Shown in pieces: positions 9,483-18,232 of a DNA stretch of 34,958 nucleotides (position 1 is the stretch's first letter; the number at the start of each line of letters is the position of its first letter). The stretch is from Xenorhabdus stockiae (GTDB taxonomy: Bacteria; Pseudomonadota; Gammaproteobacteria; Enterobacterales; Enterobacteriaceae), in assembly GCF_002632825.1 (NCBI RefSeq), contig NZ_NJAJ01000037.1:1-34958 (forward strand). The letters are read 5' to 3'. The translations under genes were made by a program, and so were the position numbers. The notes under the pieces are model-generated. The model ran no database searches and had not been told where the DNA came from. It saw only the letters and a program-made list of their open reading frames with translations.

Positions 9483-10124
9483 TCAAAATTTATAACCAAT
9501 ACCAAACATAAATACCCAGGGATCAAGGCGAGTTTTATATTTGTGTTCTGCATCACCTACTTTAAATTTCACATCGGTTTCGATATTAATCCACCAGAGC
9601 GAAGTATTTAACATCCAGTTTTTATCAAGTTGATAATCCAGACCAACTTGCCCTGCAACACCCCATGAATCTTTCAAATCCAGACTATTTAAATTTGCGG
9701 ATTTTACAGTCGTATTATTATTAAATTTCTCATCAAAAAATGTAGTGTAATTTATCCCTACGCCAACATAAGGGCGTAAAGCGTTTGCTGTCTCACCAAA
9801 ATAATATTGAGCCATTAATGTTGGCGGCAATTGTTTAACTCTCGCAATCTCACCTGCACCCGGCAAACTGACATTATGCTGAAATGGCGTTGCTGCCAGT
9901 AATTCAGCACCAATATTATCAGTGATCATATAACCGAAAGTTAAACCCAATTGTGTATTATTATTTACATCAAACGAACCTAAAGTTAATACATTCTCAG
10001 AGCCGGTATGCGGTCTTACTGTTGCAGTACCTGCACGGAACAGAAAATCACCAGCTTCATGGGCAAAAGTCAATGATGGGGCCAACGTTGCCGCAGCCAG
10101 GACAAGCGCAGAAATCTTTTTCAT
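9483..10124 (-). CDS. ompW: Outer membrane protein OmpW
   Basis: OmpW is an eight-stranded outer-membrane beta-barrel with a hydrophobic channel, associated with small hydrophobic compounds and stress. The chosen start (MKKISALVLAA) opens a signal peptide cleaved after LTFA, giving a mature N-terminus HEAGDFLFRAG. The family features GLTFGYMITDNIGAELLAATPF, PYVGVGINYTTFF and the C-terminal aromatic GIGYKF are present. The length of 213 residues matches E. coli OmpW (212). An in-frame ATG at 10136 lacks a ribosome binding site, while GGGA precedes 10124. An FNR-like site lies upstream. Confidence 0.95.
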   Translation of the reverse strand: MKKISALVLAAATLAPSLTFAHEAGDFLFRAGTATVRPHTGSENVLTLGSFDVNNNTQLGLTFGYMITDNIGAELLAATPFQHNVSLPGAGEIARVKQLPPTLMAQYYFGETANALRPYVGVGINYTTFFDEKFNNNTTVKSANLNSLDLKDSWGVAGQVGLDYQLDKNWMLNTSLWWINIETDVKFKVGDAEHKYKTRLDPWVFMFGIGYKF

Positions 10125-10190
10125 TATCGATCCCATTTATATAGTTTTAGTGGTTACAAATTTATTATTTCACCTATGGGATATTTTGAA

Positions 10191-10204
10191 TTGATCCAAG
10201 TCAA
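10191..10204 (-). promoter_or_regulatory. FNR-like site upstream of ompW
   Basis: TTGATCCAAGTCAA matches the FNR consensus TTGAT-N4-ATCAA at 9 of 10 positions. On the minus strand a -10-like AATAAT (10164-10169) places the site centre near -41.5, the position of class II FNR activation. E. coli ompW is known to respond to FNR, which supports the reading. Confidence 0.55.
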
Positions 10205-10428
10205 AGTTAACTGAATATATCTCTGTCAAAGCTTGATCGGCTAATATCGGGTTAATACGCCCCTCACATAAATGGAAAAGCTTTCGAACGTGCCCTTTTG
10301 ATAACAAGCCAATTCTGATAAATAAAATTGTACAATAGTTATCAGCTTTATCTTTTCTCTATCCAATAATCCGTTGAACAAGGTACAATTGGATATCATT
10401 ATTGTTTCATCTGATAGGAGCCATTTAC

Positions 10429-11166
10429 ATGCCCATCACGGCAAATACCCTGTATCGTGACAGCCTCAACTTTTTTAAACACCAATTGTTGAACATTGTC
10501 ATACTCTCTGTTTTAGCCGCGTTGGTGACTACACTGCTCAATTACCTTCTTATTCCTGATGGTGAGCAACTTAAGTTATTGACTGATATGCAAGATACTC
10601 TGAGGGAGTCAGGGAATTCAGGGATTAAAAACGTTATTGAACAATTAACCCCAGAAGCACAACTGATGCTTATGCGCACCGCTGGCGGGATCTTATTTTC
10701 CAATATCTTTGGTGATACTCTGCTGACTGCCAGTGTCTTAATACTTATCAGTGCTATTTCAAATGGTCATCAGGCTAATGCGCTACAGGCTTGTCAACTA
10801 TCGTTAACTCGACTCCCTAAGATGTTTTTACTGGTACTCATTTGTACCGTGTTAGTTCAAGTAGGTTACGCTTTGATGTTCGTCCCGGGGGTTCTGTTTT
10901 CAATCGGGTTTGCATTTGCTCCGATTCTGCTACTTGAGAAAAGCATAGGCATATTTTCATCCATGCAGGCGAGTTGGAGATTAGCATTCGATAATTTCCG
11001 CCTGTTAATTCCTGCGGTCTTGCTATTTCTTGCAATGAAACTGATTGTTGTATTCGGCTTATCCAAAATGCCGGAGATTGCCTTATTAACCGTGAATAAT
11101 CTGCTATCTTCCATATTGCTGATTTATCTATTCCGCCTGTATATGCTGGCTAAACCACAAAACTAA
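10429..11166 (+). CDS. yciC: Inner membrane protein of the YciC (UPF0259) family
   Basis: This 245-residue polytopic protein resembles E. coli YciC. It starts MPITANTLYRDSLNFFKHQ, has about six membrane segments and ends in the family's LLIYLFRLYMLAKPQ. The ATG at 10429 follows GGAG; a TTG at 10402 would add nine residues absent from E. coli YciC. The function is not established. In E. coli it neighbours yciB and yciA; here a transporter gene on the other strand separates it from yciB. It is divergent from ompW and ends at a bidirectional hairpin. Confidence 0.88.
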   Translation: MPITANTLYRDSLNFFKHQLLNIVILSVLAALVTTLLNYLLIPDGEQLKLLTDMQDTLRESGNSGIKNVIEQLTPEAQLMLMRTAGGILFSNIFGDTLLTASVLILISAISNGHQANALQACQLSLTRLPKMFLLVLICTVLVQVGYALMFVPGVLFSIGFAFAPILLLEKSIGIFSSMQASWRLAFDNFRLLIPAVLLFLAMKLIVVFGLSKMPEIALLTVNNLLSSILLIYLFRLYMLAKPQN

Positions 11167-11182
11167 TAAATATTAAACCAAC

Positions 11183-11206
11183 AGCCTCGCACTATTCAGC
11201 GAGGCT
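11183..11206. terminator. Bidirectional terminator between yciC and the SulP gene
   Basis: AGCCTCGC (11183-11190) pairs with GCGAGGCT (11199-11206) around an 8-nt loop. TTTCTTCT follows on the plus strand (yciC side), and TGTTGGTTT on the minus strand. The hairpin overlaps the last codons of the SulP gene, so both convergent genes probably end here. Confidence 0.75.
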
Positions 11207-12898
11207 TTCTTCTGCTTGCTTTTTACTCTGAATCAAACGAATAGCAAAATAAAGATCGGGGACAATAATTAAATCCTCATCACTACTCCTGAGTTTGTTC
11301 TGTTTTATCCAGTTCTTCAATTCAGTGCTGCGACCCGCAAGAACTAAAGTTATTCGTTTCCTTTTCAGCTCAGTAATCAATTCATCCAACACAGCAAACA
11401 CACTGACATCATCGTAAGTAAAACTGACTGTTGCATCCACCACCAGCCACTCCGGGCGTATAACAGCACTATTTACATGTTGTAAAACCCGTTTTTTGAA
11501 ATAACCAGCATTGAAATAAGTTAGAGGTGAGTTAAAGCGATACATAACGATGCCATCGACAGGCCCAATATTATTACCCTGATTGATGGAACGGATCATG
11601 CCTTGTTCATTTATCCCTAGCAACTGATCAGAAGGACGAAAAATAATACGCAAAAATTGTAATAAGCCCAATAACACCGCAAAACCAATCCCATCAATCA
11701 CACCAACCAACAAAACAGCAACAAGGGTAAAAATGGATAATATGAAAGCCTGACGATTACGTTTCCGGTATGCCCAGATATTTCTCAACCCGAGTAGTGA
11801 CCATGTTGAAAAGATCAGGACAATGCCCAATGACGATAATGGGATATATGACAGAAACTCCGTCATAAAAAACAATACCAGCAATATCGCGATTGCAGAA
11901 ATTATCGATACCATCTGCGTTTTGCCGCCGACCGCATCATTGACTGCGGTGCGACTGCTGGCCGCGCTGACAGCAAACCCCTGTGATAATGACGAAGCGA
12001 TATTGGCAATACCCAATGCCCGTAATTCTGAATCTGCGTCTACTTGATAACCGTTTTTGCTGGCAAAACTACGCGCTGTTATCATAAAACTTACAAAGCT
12101 GATAACAGCAAGGTTAATAGAAGGTACAACTAAATCACGGATACTACCGAACTCAAACTCATGCATTGGCACAATCGGCAACCCATCTTTCATATGACCT
12201 ATAATCTGAATATCATACTGATTTAACTCGAATTGCCAGCTTACATAGGTGGATATGATCATCGCCAACAGTGGCGCCGGCCAGCCAGGACGCAGGAAAC
12301 GAACACTTAGCAGGACAAATAAGGTCATTGCTGACATTCCCATTGTCGGCCAGTGAGATCCCAGTAATTTATGCGGTAATGCAATCAACTGTTCAATCAG
12401 TTCTGAAGGCAAACCAGAAATCCCGAATACTTTAGTAATCTGCCCCGCCATAATGGTGATGGCAACCCCATTGATAAAACCTTTTAAAATGGGGCGCGAT
12501 AGAAAATCTGCAAATGCTCCCAGCCGGAAATGGCTTGCCAGTATGCACCAGATTCCTGTCATTAATGTCATGATAATGGCAAGCTGCCAACGAACATCTG
12601 CATTGCCAAAAGCCAGAGGAGTGACTGCCGCAGCAATAACAGCACACGTTGCCGCATCAGGACCGATGATCAACTGGCGTGATGTCCCGAACAGAGCATA
12701 AACAAACATAGGTAAAATACAGGCATACAGACCAATAATTGCACTTATGCCCATTAATTCAGCATAAGCAATGGCAACCGGTAAAGCCACGGCGGTAACC
12801 GATAATCCTGCTCGTATATCATGACTAAAATATTCTTTCCGATAATGACAAAGACTCTCCAAGCCCGGCATCCAGCGATATAACCTTTTCCCCAGCAT
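11192..12898 (-). CDS. SulP/SLC26-family anion transporter with STAS domain
   Basis: The protein is about 568 residues. The N-terminal membrane domain (about 35-410) contains the SulP signature region DIRAGLSVTAVALPVAIAY, the IIGPDAATCAVIAAAV segment and roughly 10-12 hydrophobic helices. A C-terminal STAS domain (about 430-550) includes the strand WLVVDATVSFTYDDVS. SulP proteins carry sulfate, bicarbonate or dicarboxylates; the substrate cannot be told here, and similarity to DauA looks only family-level. The start at 12898 (MLGKRLYRW) is preferred because GAGG lies 6 nt upstream; two further ATGs exist at 12910 and 12925. It is inserted, in reverse orientation, between yciC and yciB. Confidence 0.88.
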   Translation of the reverse strand: MLGKRLYRWMPGLESLCHYRKEYFSHDIRAGLSVTAVALPVAIAYAELMGISAIIGLYACILPMFVYALFGTSRQLIIGPDAATCAVIAAAVTPLAFGNADVRWQLAIIMTLMTGIWCILASHFRLGAFADFLSRPILKGFINGVAITIMAGQITKVFGISGLPSELIEQLIALPHKLLGSHWPTMGMSAMTLFVLLSVRFLRPGWPAPLLAMIISTYVSWQFELNQYDIQIIGHMKDGLPIVPMHEFEFGSIRDLVVPSINLAVISFVSFMITARSFASKNGYQVDADSELRALGIANIASSLSQGFAVSAASSRTAVNDAVGGKTQMVSIISAIAILLVLFFMTEFLSYIPLSSLGIVLIFSTWSLLGLRNIWAYRKRNRQAFILSIFTLVAVLLVGVIDGIGFAVLLGLLQFLRIIFRPSDQLLGINEQGMIRSINQGNNIGPVDGIVMYRFNSPLTYFNAGYFKKRVLQHVNSAVIRPEWLVVDATVSFTYDDVSVFAVLDELITELKRKRITLVLAGRSTELKNWIKQNKLRSSDEDLIIVPDLYFAIRLIQSKKQAEESLAE

Positions 12899-13161
12899 AG
12901 TTTTCCTCAACATGGCCTTACGCAACGGTTTTCACGATTCATCACCAAGCAATCAATGAGTTATATAATCAATGATCTTATACAATGCAGAAATACAGAC
13001 CTTTCATAAAAAAAACACATTATAATGCTAGGTCAAATCAAAACCCACACCCCTCCCCCTTCCTTGACAATCTTTTTCTTTAAACCATTTTATTAAGATC
13101 TGATACACTCTGGCATAAATTCAGAAACCTGCCATCATAGGTATTACAGTGAGCTAATTTT

Positions 13162-13698
13162 ATGAAACAACTTCTAGATTTTTTACCATTAGTCGTTTTT
13201 TTTGTCGTCTACAAGATGTATGACATTTTCTATGCTTCTGGCGCATTGATCGCTGCTACTGGATTAGCTGTTGTTATCACCTATGCGATTTATCGCAAAG
13301 TTGAAAAATCATCTTTAATTACATTTGCAATAACAGCTGTCTTCGGCACACTGACTTTAACCTTCCATAGCGATTTGTTCATTAAATGGAAAGTAACCGT
13401 CATTTATGCCATTTTTGCACTGGCTCTGCTTATCAGTCAGTGGGTGATGAAAAAACCATTAATCCAAAAAATGCTAGGTAAAGAACTAGAGTTACCTGAT
13501 GCAATCTGGAACAAACTGAATACAGCCTGGGCAATTTTCTTCATCGTCTGCGCATTAGCAAATATTTATATCGCTTTCTGGCTATCTATGGATGTCTGGA
13601 TGAACTTTAAAGTATTCGGGCTAACGGCATTAACACTGGTCTTTACCGTATTGAGTGTGATATATATCTACCGCCATCTGCCCCGCGAACAAAAATAA
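13162..13698 (+). CDS. yciB: Septation/intermembrane protein YciB (IspZ family)
   Basis: This 178-residue inner-membrane protein is colinear with E. coli YciB (179 residues): [18 protein letters not shown] at the start, [11 protein letters not shown] and [18 protein letters not shown] in the middle, [14 protein letters not shown] and IYIYRHLP at the end. It has five or six hydrophobic segments. Family members influence cell envelope synthesis and septation. GTGAG precedes the ATG. yciA follows after a hairpin. Confidence 0.95.
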   Translation: MKQLLDFLPLVVFFVVYKMYDIFYASGALIAATGLAVVITYAIYRKVEKSSLITFAITAVFGTLTLTFHSDLFIKWKVTVIYAIFALALLISQWVMKKPLIQKMLGKELELPDAIWNKLNTAWAIFFIVCALANIYIAFWLSMDVWMNFKVFGLTALTLVFTVLSVIYIYRHLPREQK

Positions 13699-13718
13699 TA
13701 ACAATGAGTTTCATATGG

Positions 13719-13744
13719 ATACCTGCCGGATTATTGGCAGGTAT
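13719..13744 (+). terminator. Hairpin between yciB and yciA
   Basis: ATACCTGCC (13719-13727) and GGCAGGTAT (13736-13744) form a perfect 9-bp stem with an 8-nt loop, followed by the T-rich tail TGTTGTCTTC. It could partly terminate yciB transcripts ahead of yciA. Confidence 0.6.
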
Positions 13745-13777
13745 TGTTGTCTTCACCAAATAAAGCAAGTTTTTCTA

Positions 13778-14206
13778 ATGACACAACAACAATGCTTACC
13801 AAACGGAGAATTGGTTCTCCGTACACTGGCAATGCCAGCTGACACTAACGCCAACGGGGATATCTTCGGCGGCTGGCTAATGTCCCAAATGGATATTGGC
13901 GGCGCCATTCTGGCAAAAGAAATTGCAATGGGACGCGTAGTCACTGTCAGCGTTAATGGCATCAGTTTTCTAAAACCGGTCGCGGTAGGTGACGTCGTTT
14001 GCTGTTATGCCCGTTGTCTGAAAACGGGGAATTCATCCATTACCATTCATATTGAAGTCTGGGTGAAAAAAGTAGCTTCTGAACCCGTCGGTCAACGTTA
14101 TCGAGCCACTGATGCTGTTTTCACCTACGTCGCCGTTAATGAAAATAATACTTCCCGCCCGTTACCGGAAGGGAAAAGAAATTTCAAACTGGAAAGCAGT
14201 AATTAA
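13778..14206 (+). CDS. yciA: Acyl-CoA thioesterase YciA
   Basis: A hotdog-fold thioesterase hydrolysing a broad range of acyl-CoAs. The 142-residue protein contains ADTNANGDIFGGWLMSQMD, with the catalytic Asp region, then GGAILAKEIA, KPVAVGDVVCCYAR and VWVKKVASEP, nearly identical to E. coli YciA. The start MTQQQCLPNGELVLRTL aligns with the E. coli start. An upstream in-frame ATG at 13715 would read through the terminator-like hairpin and is rejected. Confidence 0.96.
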   Translation: MTQQQCLPNGELVLRTLAMPADTNANGDIFGGWLMSQMDIGGAILAKEIAMGRVVTVSVNGISFLKPVAVGDVVCCYARCLKTGNSSITIHIEVWVKKVASEPVGQRYRATDAVFTYVAVNENNTSRPLPEGKRNFKLESSN

Positions 14207-14244
14207 AAATAGCTACTCTCTGGAAAAGTAACCCATAATGAACT

Positions 14245-14275
14245 AAAGGAGTGCATTGAATGCGCTCCTTTTTGT
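14245..14275 (+). terminator. yciA terminator
   Basis: AAAGGAG-T-GCAT / ATGC-G-CTCCTTT forms a stem with one internal mismatch and a 3-nt loop, followed by TTTTTGTT. It is a typical intrinsic terminator shortly after yciA. Confidence 0.85.
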
Positions 14276-14740
14276 TATTTAGATTTAAATATAGTTGAAT
14301 CACTATAAATGAACAACTAACTTATTGATCTGGATTTTACCTGTCGTGCTTTTAAAACCCTTTTATTATCTTTATAAGAGAAGAACTATTTTAATCTTTA
14401 AATTTGAATTATCCCAAATCATTACCAGTTGTTTTATTTACTATAGACTCATTGCCTTTAATAAAATTAACTTAGCTGCCACCAACTAAAATAGGCGGTT
14501 TAGTGGTTAACTGACTGAAATTCCAGATACGCATGAGCTAAACGATACATCAGTTTATCATCCTAAAATTATCATCCAATTTCTACTCAAAATAATGTAC
14601 CAACAAAATGTAACAATAAACCTTAATAAAAAACCTTGATAAAAATGGTTTCATTATAAATGTGTTAATAAGTAACAGTTTATAATCTTTTGATGGTAAA
14701 TTAAGCTAAAAACCCTTTCAAAACTCAGGTTATATACAGT
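14276..14740. other. AT-rich intergenic stretch between yciA and tonB
   Basis: About 465 bp between two convergent transcription units, both ending in terminators. It is AT-rich, with no credible ORF. The only structure noted is a weak ACTAAA/TTTAGT inverted pair near 14488-14510. I see no gene or repeat copy in it. Confidence 0.6.
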
Positions 14741-14765
14741 AAAAGGAGACGCTTTAGCGCCCCCT
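14741..14765 (-). terminator. tonB terminator
   Basis: On the minus strand, GGGGGCGCT pairs with AGCGTCTCC (two G-U pairs) around a 3-nt loop, followed by TTTTACTG. It lies 14 bp beyond the tonB stop codon. Confidence 0.8.
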
Positions 14766-14778
14766 GTTATGATCAAAA

Positions 14779-15498
14779 CTACGATACTGAAACACCGGTC
14801 AGCTTAAACTCGATGGTAGTCACATAACCTGTGGCTGGTTTTTTTTCATACCGCCATTTTCTCATCGCGTTTCTCACTTCACGGTCAAAAAGGTTTTTAG
14901 GTTCAGCAGAAAGAATTTCAATATTTTTAACCCGACCATTTTCATCAATATCGTATTTTACCTGTACACTCCCTTCTATACCTAATTGCCTTGCCCTATC
15001 TGAATATACAGGATCTATTCTACTCAGTGCTTTTGGCCCGCTCTGAACTTCAGATTTTTCACTGGTAACAGGATCAGTGGATTTTTTCCCATCCACATTA
15101 TTTGTCAGCAAAGATTCCTGATCAGTAATAGGTTTCACTGCCTCTTCTGACATTTTCTCTGTCCTGATTTCTTTAGGCTTAGACTCCTTTTTAGCAATTT
15201 TCTTCTCTTCCCGTTTCTTTTCTACCGGTTTTTTTTCAGGCTTAGGCTCAGGCAGAGCTATTTTCGCAATAGATTCAGGTTCTGGCTCTGGGGCGGGCGG
15301 TTCGGGTTCAGGCTCGGCAATAGATGCAGGCATAGCGGGTTCAGATACCGGAGCCTGCTCCGCTGCCAACTGGATCATCGCAACAGACATCGGAGGCGAT
15401 TCTGGCGGATTGCCGGATTTCAGCGTATGAAATAGCGCCGCAGCAATGGAAATATGTAAACAAACAGAAAGTAGTACTGGCCAATGTATCCAACGCAT
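14779..15498 (-). CDS. tonB: Energy-transducing protein TonB
   Basis: TonB couples the ExbB/ExbD proton-motive complex to outer-membrane receptors for iron chelates and cobalamin. An N-terminal membrane anchor carries the conserved SVCLH (Ser...His). It is followed by a Pro-Glu/Pro-Lys spacer (about 50-130) and a C-terminal domain with DPVYSDRARQLGIEGSVQVK and the closing VTTIEFKLTG. The start is uncertain: candidates are 15546 (255 residues), 15522 (247) and 15498 (239, MRWIHWPVLLS). A Fur-box-like site and promoter elements lie so close to 15546 that a downstream start is more likely, and AAGAA precedes 15498. Monocistronic. Confidence 0.93.
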   Translation of the reverse strand: MRWIHWPVLLSVCLHISIAAALFHTLKSGNPPESPPMSVAMIQLAAEQAPVSEPAMPASIAEPEPEPPAPEPEPESIAKIALPEPKPEKKPVEKKREEKKIAKKESKPKEIRTEKMSEEAVKPITDQESLLTNNVDGKKSTDPVTSEKSEVQSGPKALSRIDPVYSDRARQLGIEGSVQVKYDIDENGRVKNIEILSAEPKNLFDREVRNAMRKWRYEKKPATGYVTTIEFKLTGVSVS

Positions 15499-15556
15499 AA
15501 GAGAATTCTTGAGTAGCAGCATGATTGTCAATTTTAGGATAGACATTAGTTTAAAT

Positions 15557-15575
15557 GCAAATGACTATCATATTC
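15557..15575 (-). promoter_or_regulatory. Fur-box-like site at the tonB promoter
   Basis: The minus strand reads GAATATGATAGTCATTTGC, matching 14 of 19 positions of the Fur consensus GATAATGATAATCATTATC. TTGAAT at its upstream edge and TAAACT 18 bp downstream could be the -35 and -10 boxes, so Fur-Fe2+ would block the promoter. Iron control of tonB is established in related bacteria. Confidence 0.65.
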
Positions 15576-15616
15576 AATAAAGATTCAAAAACATCTGTAT
15601 CATGCCACACATCATG

Positions 15617-15796
15617 TTAAAGCGATTCTGCGTTTTGAATGAACAAGATCGACCGGCGATGCTTGTAAGTACCCATCTTACGTAGTGCATAAATACGTGA
15701 ATAACGGCGAGACTGGCTTTCCAGCCAACGACGACGACGTTGGATACTTTGGCGAAGGAGACGCCACCTTCCTACTTCATTTCTGCTTCTTTTCAT
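15617..15796 (-). CDS. yciY: Small basic protein YciY
   Basis: A 59-residue protein, MKRSRNEVGRWRLLRQ..., very rich in Arg (RRRRWLESQSRR). It matches my memory of the enterobacterial YciY family (E. coli, 57 residues, MKRSRTEVGRWRMQRQ), also encoded next to cls. The function is unknown. It lies divergent from clsA and upstream of tonB on the same strand. Confidence 0.85.
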   Translation of the reverse strand: MKRSRNEVGRWRLLRQSIQRRRRWLESQSRRYSRIYALRKMGTYKHRRSILFIQNAESL

Positions 15797-16122
15797 AAAA
15801 TACCCTGATAAATGTTTTCAAAATAAAATTTTTCTCACTCTAAGTGAGTAATGTTATTCTTAATCGTCACTGCCGGAGATGTCAACCAATTACAGGTTTA
15901 CCTTAATATTCATTGCCAGCATGTTTCAGCAGTCGTAAATAAATAATTTCAATAAATAACATCAGCCTGAACTCAATCTACTCATCATATTTAGTTGAGC
16001 ATGGGTAATATTTGGATTATTTTCTTCCTAATAGACGGTATTTCCTTGATAGTTTCTTAAAATTTACAGAAACTTGCACTCACTACGGTATCAAAATACT
16101 TAAACAGGATTGATTGCCACTT
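15797..16122. other. Divergent intergenic region yciY/clsA
   Basis: About 325 bp without a credible ORF. It should hold the promoters of yciY (minus) and clsA (plus). A possible clsA promoter is TTGAGC (from about 15995) with TATTTT 17 bp later, but this is a weak match. No repeat or strong hairpin was noted. Confidence 0.5.
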
Positions 16123-17583
16123 ATGACAACCATTTATTCTGTACTTTACTGGCTGGCTATTTTCTTATACTGGCTGATTATCGCTGGTATTACTATCCGG
16201 GTCCTGATGAAGCGCCGACCAGTGACATCAGCAATGACCTGGTTGCTTATTATTTATATTTTCCCTTTGGTCGGCATTGTGGCTTATCTATCATTTGGTG
16301 AATTGCATCTGGGTAAGCGCAGAGTTGAACAGGCAAAACAAATGCGTTCTTCTGTGGCTGACTGGCTTTCCGATCTAAAGAAATCACAACATATTTTTGC
16401 CAATAAAAACAGTGAAGTCGCTGAGCCTTTGTTCCAGTTATGTGAACGCCGCCAGCAAATCAAAGGTGTCAGAGGCAATCAGATGCAGCTGATAACATCT
16501 TATGAGCAGTCCCTGAAATCTCTTATCAATGATATAGAAACTGCCGAACATAGTATTGAAATGGTGTTTTATATATGGCAGGCGGGTGGATTGGTTGATC
16601 AGGTGACTGATGCTTTAATGAGGGCAGCAAAACGTGGTGTCAGATGTCGTATCATGGTGGATTCAGCAGGAAGCTGGCAATTTTTCCGTAGTCCCTACCC
16701 TGATATGATGCGCAAAACCGGTATTGAGTTTGTAGAATCGCTGAAAGTTAATATCTTTCGTCTTTTTTTGCGGCGCATGGACTTACGCCAGCATAGAAAA
16801 ATTATTCTTATTGATAACTATATTTCATACACCGGCAGTATGAATATGGTAGATCCGCGTTTTTTCAAACAAAATGCCGGTGTTGGCCAATGGATTGACA
16901 TCATGGTAAGAATGGAAGGCCCTGTCACGACAACACTGGGCATTATCTATGCCTTCGACTGGGAAATGGAAACGGGCCAGCGCCAGCTTCCCCCTCCTCC
17001 TGACACCAATATCATGCCCTTTGAGCAGGCATCCGGTCACACAGCGCAGGTTATCGCCTCTGGCCCCGGCTTTCCTGATGAACTTATCCAACAATCACTG
17101 ATGACAGCCATTTTCGCCGCCAGAGAACAACTCATTCTTACCACTCCCTATTTTGTTCCCAGTGATGATCTAATGCATGCAATCTGTACCGCCGCCATGC
17201 GAGGTGTTGATGTCAGCATTGTTGTACCGAGCCAGAACAATTCATTCCTTGTACGCTGGGCAAGCCGGGCATTTTTTACCGAATTACTGGAAGCGGGTGT
17301 AAAAATCTATCAATTTGAAGGTGGGCTATTGCATACAAAAAGTGTTCTGGTGGATGGGCAGCTCAGTATGGTTGGCTCTGTTAATCTGGATATGCGCAGC
17401 CTATGGCTAAATTTTGAAATTACCGTTGTGATCGATGATGAACTCTTTGGCAGTGATTTAATGCTTGTCCAGCAGGATTATATTACCCGTTCAGTGTTAC
17501 TTGACAGCGAAGAGTGGCAAAAACGCCCTGTCCGACAACGAGTGCTTGAACGCCTGTGTTATTTTTTCAGTCCACTTTTGTGA
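16123..17583 (+). CDS. clsA: Cardiolipin synthase A
   Basis: This inner-membrane phospholipase-D-family enzyme joins two phosphatidylglycerol molecules to form cardiolipin. The 486-residue protein has two N-terminal membrane helices (about 3-25 and 37-57). Its two HKD motifs are [18 protein letters not shown] and [18 protein letters not shown]. The sequence aligns end to end with E. coli ClsA (486 residues, MTTVYT...; FFSPLL at the C-terminus). The ATG at 16123 matches the E. coli start; a TTG at 16114, closer to AGGA, would add three residues. Confidence 0.97.
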   Translation: MTTIYSVLYWLAIFLYWLIIAGITIRVLMKRRPVTSAMTWLLIIYIFPLVGIVAYLSFGELHLGKRRVEQAKQMRSSVADWLSDLKKSQHIFANKNSEVAEPLFQLCERRQQIKGVRGNQMQLITSYEQSLKSLINDIETAEHSIEMVFYIWQAGGLVDQVTDALMRAAKRGVRCRIMVDSAGSWQFFRSPYPDMMRKTGIEFVESLKVNIFRLFLRRMDLRQHRKIILIDNYISYTGSMNMVDPRFFKQNAGVGQWIDIMVRMEGPVTTTLGIIYAFDWEMETGQRQLPPPPDTNIMPFEQASGHTAQVIASGPGFPDELIQQSLMTAIFAAREQLILTTPYFVPSDDLMHAICTAAMRGVDVSIVVPSQNNSFLVRWASRAFFTELLEAGVKIYQFEGGLLHTKSVLVDGQLSMVGSVNLDMRSLWLNFEITVVIDDELFGSDLMLVQQDYITRSVLLDSEEWQKRPVRQRVLERLCYFFSPLL

Positions 17584-17629
17584 TTTTCGGCACAAAAAAA
17601 TAGTAAAACATAAATATCTGACTATTTTT

Positions 17630-17659
17630 CATAGCCTCGCCACCACTAACGGGGCTATG
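17630..17659. other. Hairpin between clsA and yciU
   Basis: CATAGCCTCG (17630-17639) pairs with CGGGGCTATG (17650-17659) around a 10-nt loop with one G-T pair. No T-run follows on either strand (TATTTTT lies before it), so a conventional terminator role is doubtful. Confidence 0.45.
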
Positions 17660-17736
17660 ATTACAGTTTGATAGTATTCAACCACTACCATCCATGTTTT
17701 AATTCCCTTCTGTTATCAGTTTCGGACACTACCATT

Positions 17737-18096
17737 ATGGAAAATCAACCAACATATCCACATTCTCTTCACTTGGATCTCAATAACCGAATGACCGAAG
17801 ACGAAGCGCTGGAACAAGCCTACGATATTTTTCTGGAACAAGCGGTTGAGAATCTCGATCCTGCGGATAGCTTACTGTTTAGCCTACAGTTCGAAGAACG
17901 CGGTGGTGCAGAGTTATCAGAGCCTTCAGATATATGGCTTAAACATGTTGATTTTGAAATAGATCCTAATTTCTTTTCAGAAGTGATTATTGGATTGGCG
18001 GAATCTGATGAAGCCGAAATTGATGATATTTTTGCCCGTATACTGATTTGCCGGGAGAAAGCGCACCCGACTTGTCGGATATTGTGGAAAGAGTGA
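17737..18096 (+). CDS. yciU: YciU (DUF440) family protein
   Basis: A small acidic protein of 119 residues matching E. coli YciU (109 residues): [43 protein letters not shown] and [22 protein letters not shown]440 proteins have a DNA-mimic-like acidic fold; their role is unsettled. The chosen ATG adds about 10 residues over E. coli; an upstream in-frame ATG at 17668 lacks support. It is the last gene of the conserved enterobacterial block before the T6SS locus. Confidence 0.9.
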   Translation: MENQPTYPHSLHLDLNNRMTEDEALEQAYDIFLEQAVENLDPADSLLFSLQFEERGGAELSEPSDIWLKHVDFEIDPNFFSEVIIGLAESDEAEIDDIFARILICREKAHPTCRILWKE

Positions 18097-18165
18097 TATT
18101 AATTAACTAGAAGCATATAGCGATATCTCTTCCCACAAGATAATCGTGTAATTATTTCTTATTGC

Positions 18166-18222
18166 GGCTGCATAGTGAAGTGCAGCCAACAAAGAGGCAA
18201 CTTGAAAGACGAAGTGTATAGT
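18166..18222 (-). repeat. Partial copy of the dispersed repeat
   Basis: The minus strand reads TATACACTTCGTCTTTCAAG followed by TTGCCTCTTTGTTGGCTGC, nearly identical to about 40 bp of the left end of the element at 1829-1972, then diverges. GGCTGCA/TGCAGCC (18166-18187) forms a perfect 7-bp stem at its truncated end. It lies between yciU and vasL, at the edge of the T6SS locus. Confidence 0.7.
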
Positions 18223-18232
18223 CTTACAAAGA

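Noticed and set aside
17630-17659. Hairpin after clsA as an intrinsic terminator
   Set aside because: The stem is good, but no T-run follows on either strand; kept only as a hairpin.
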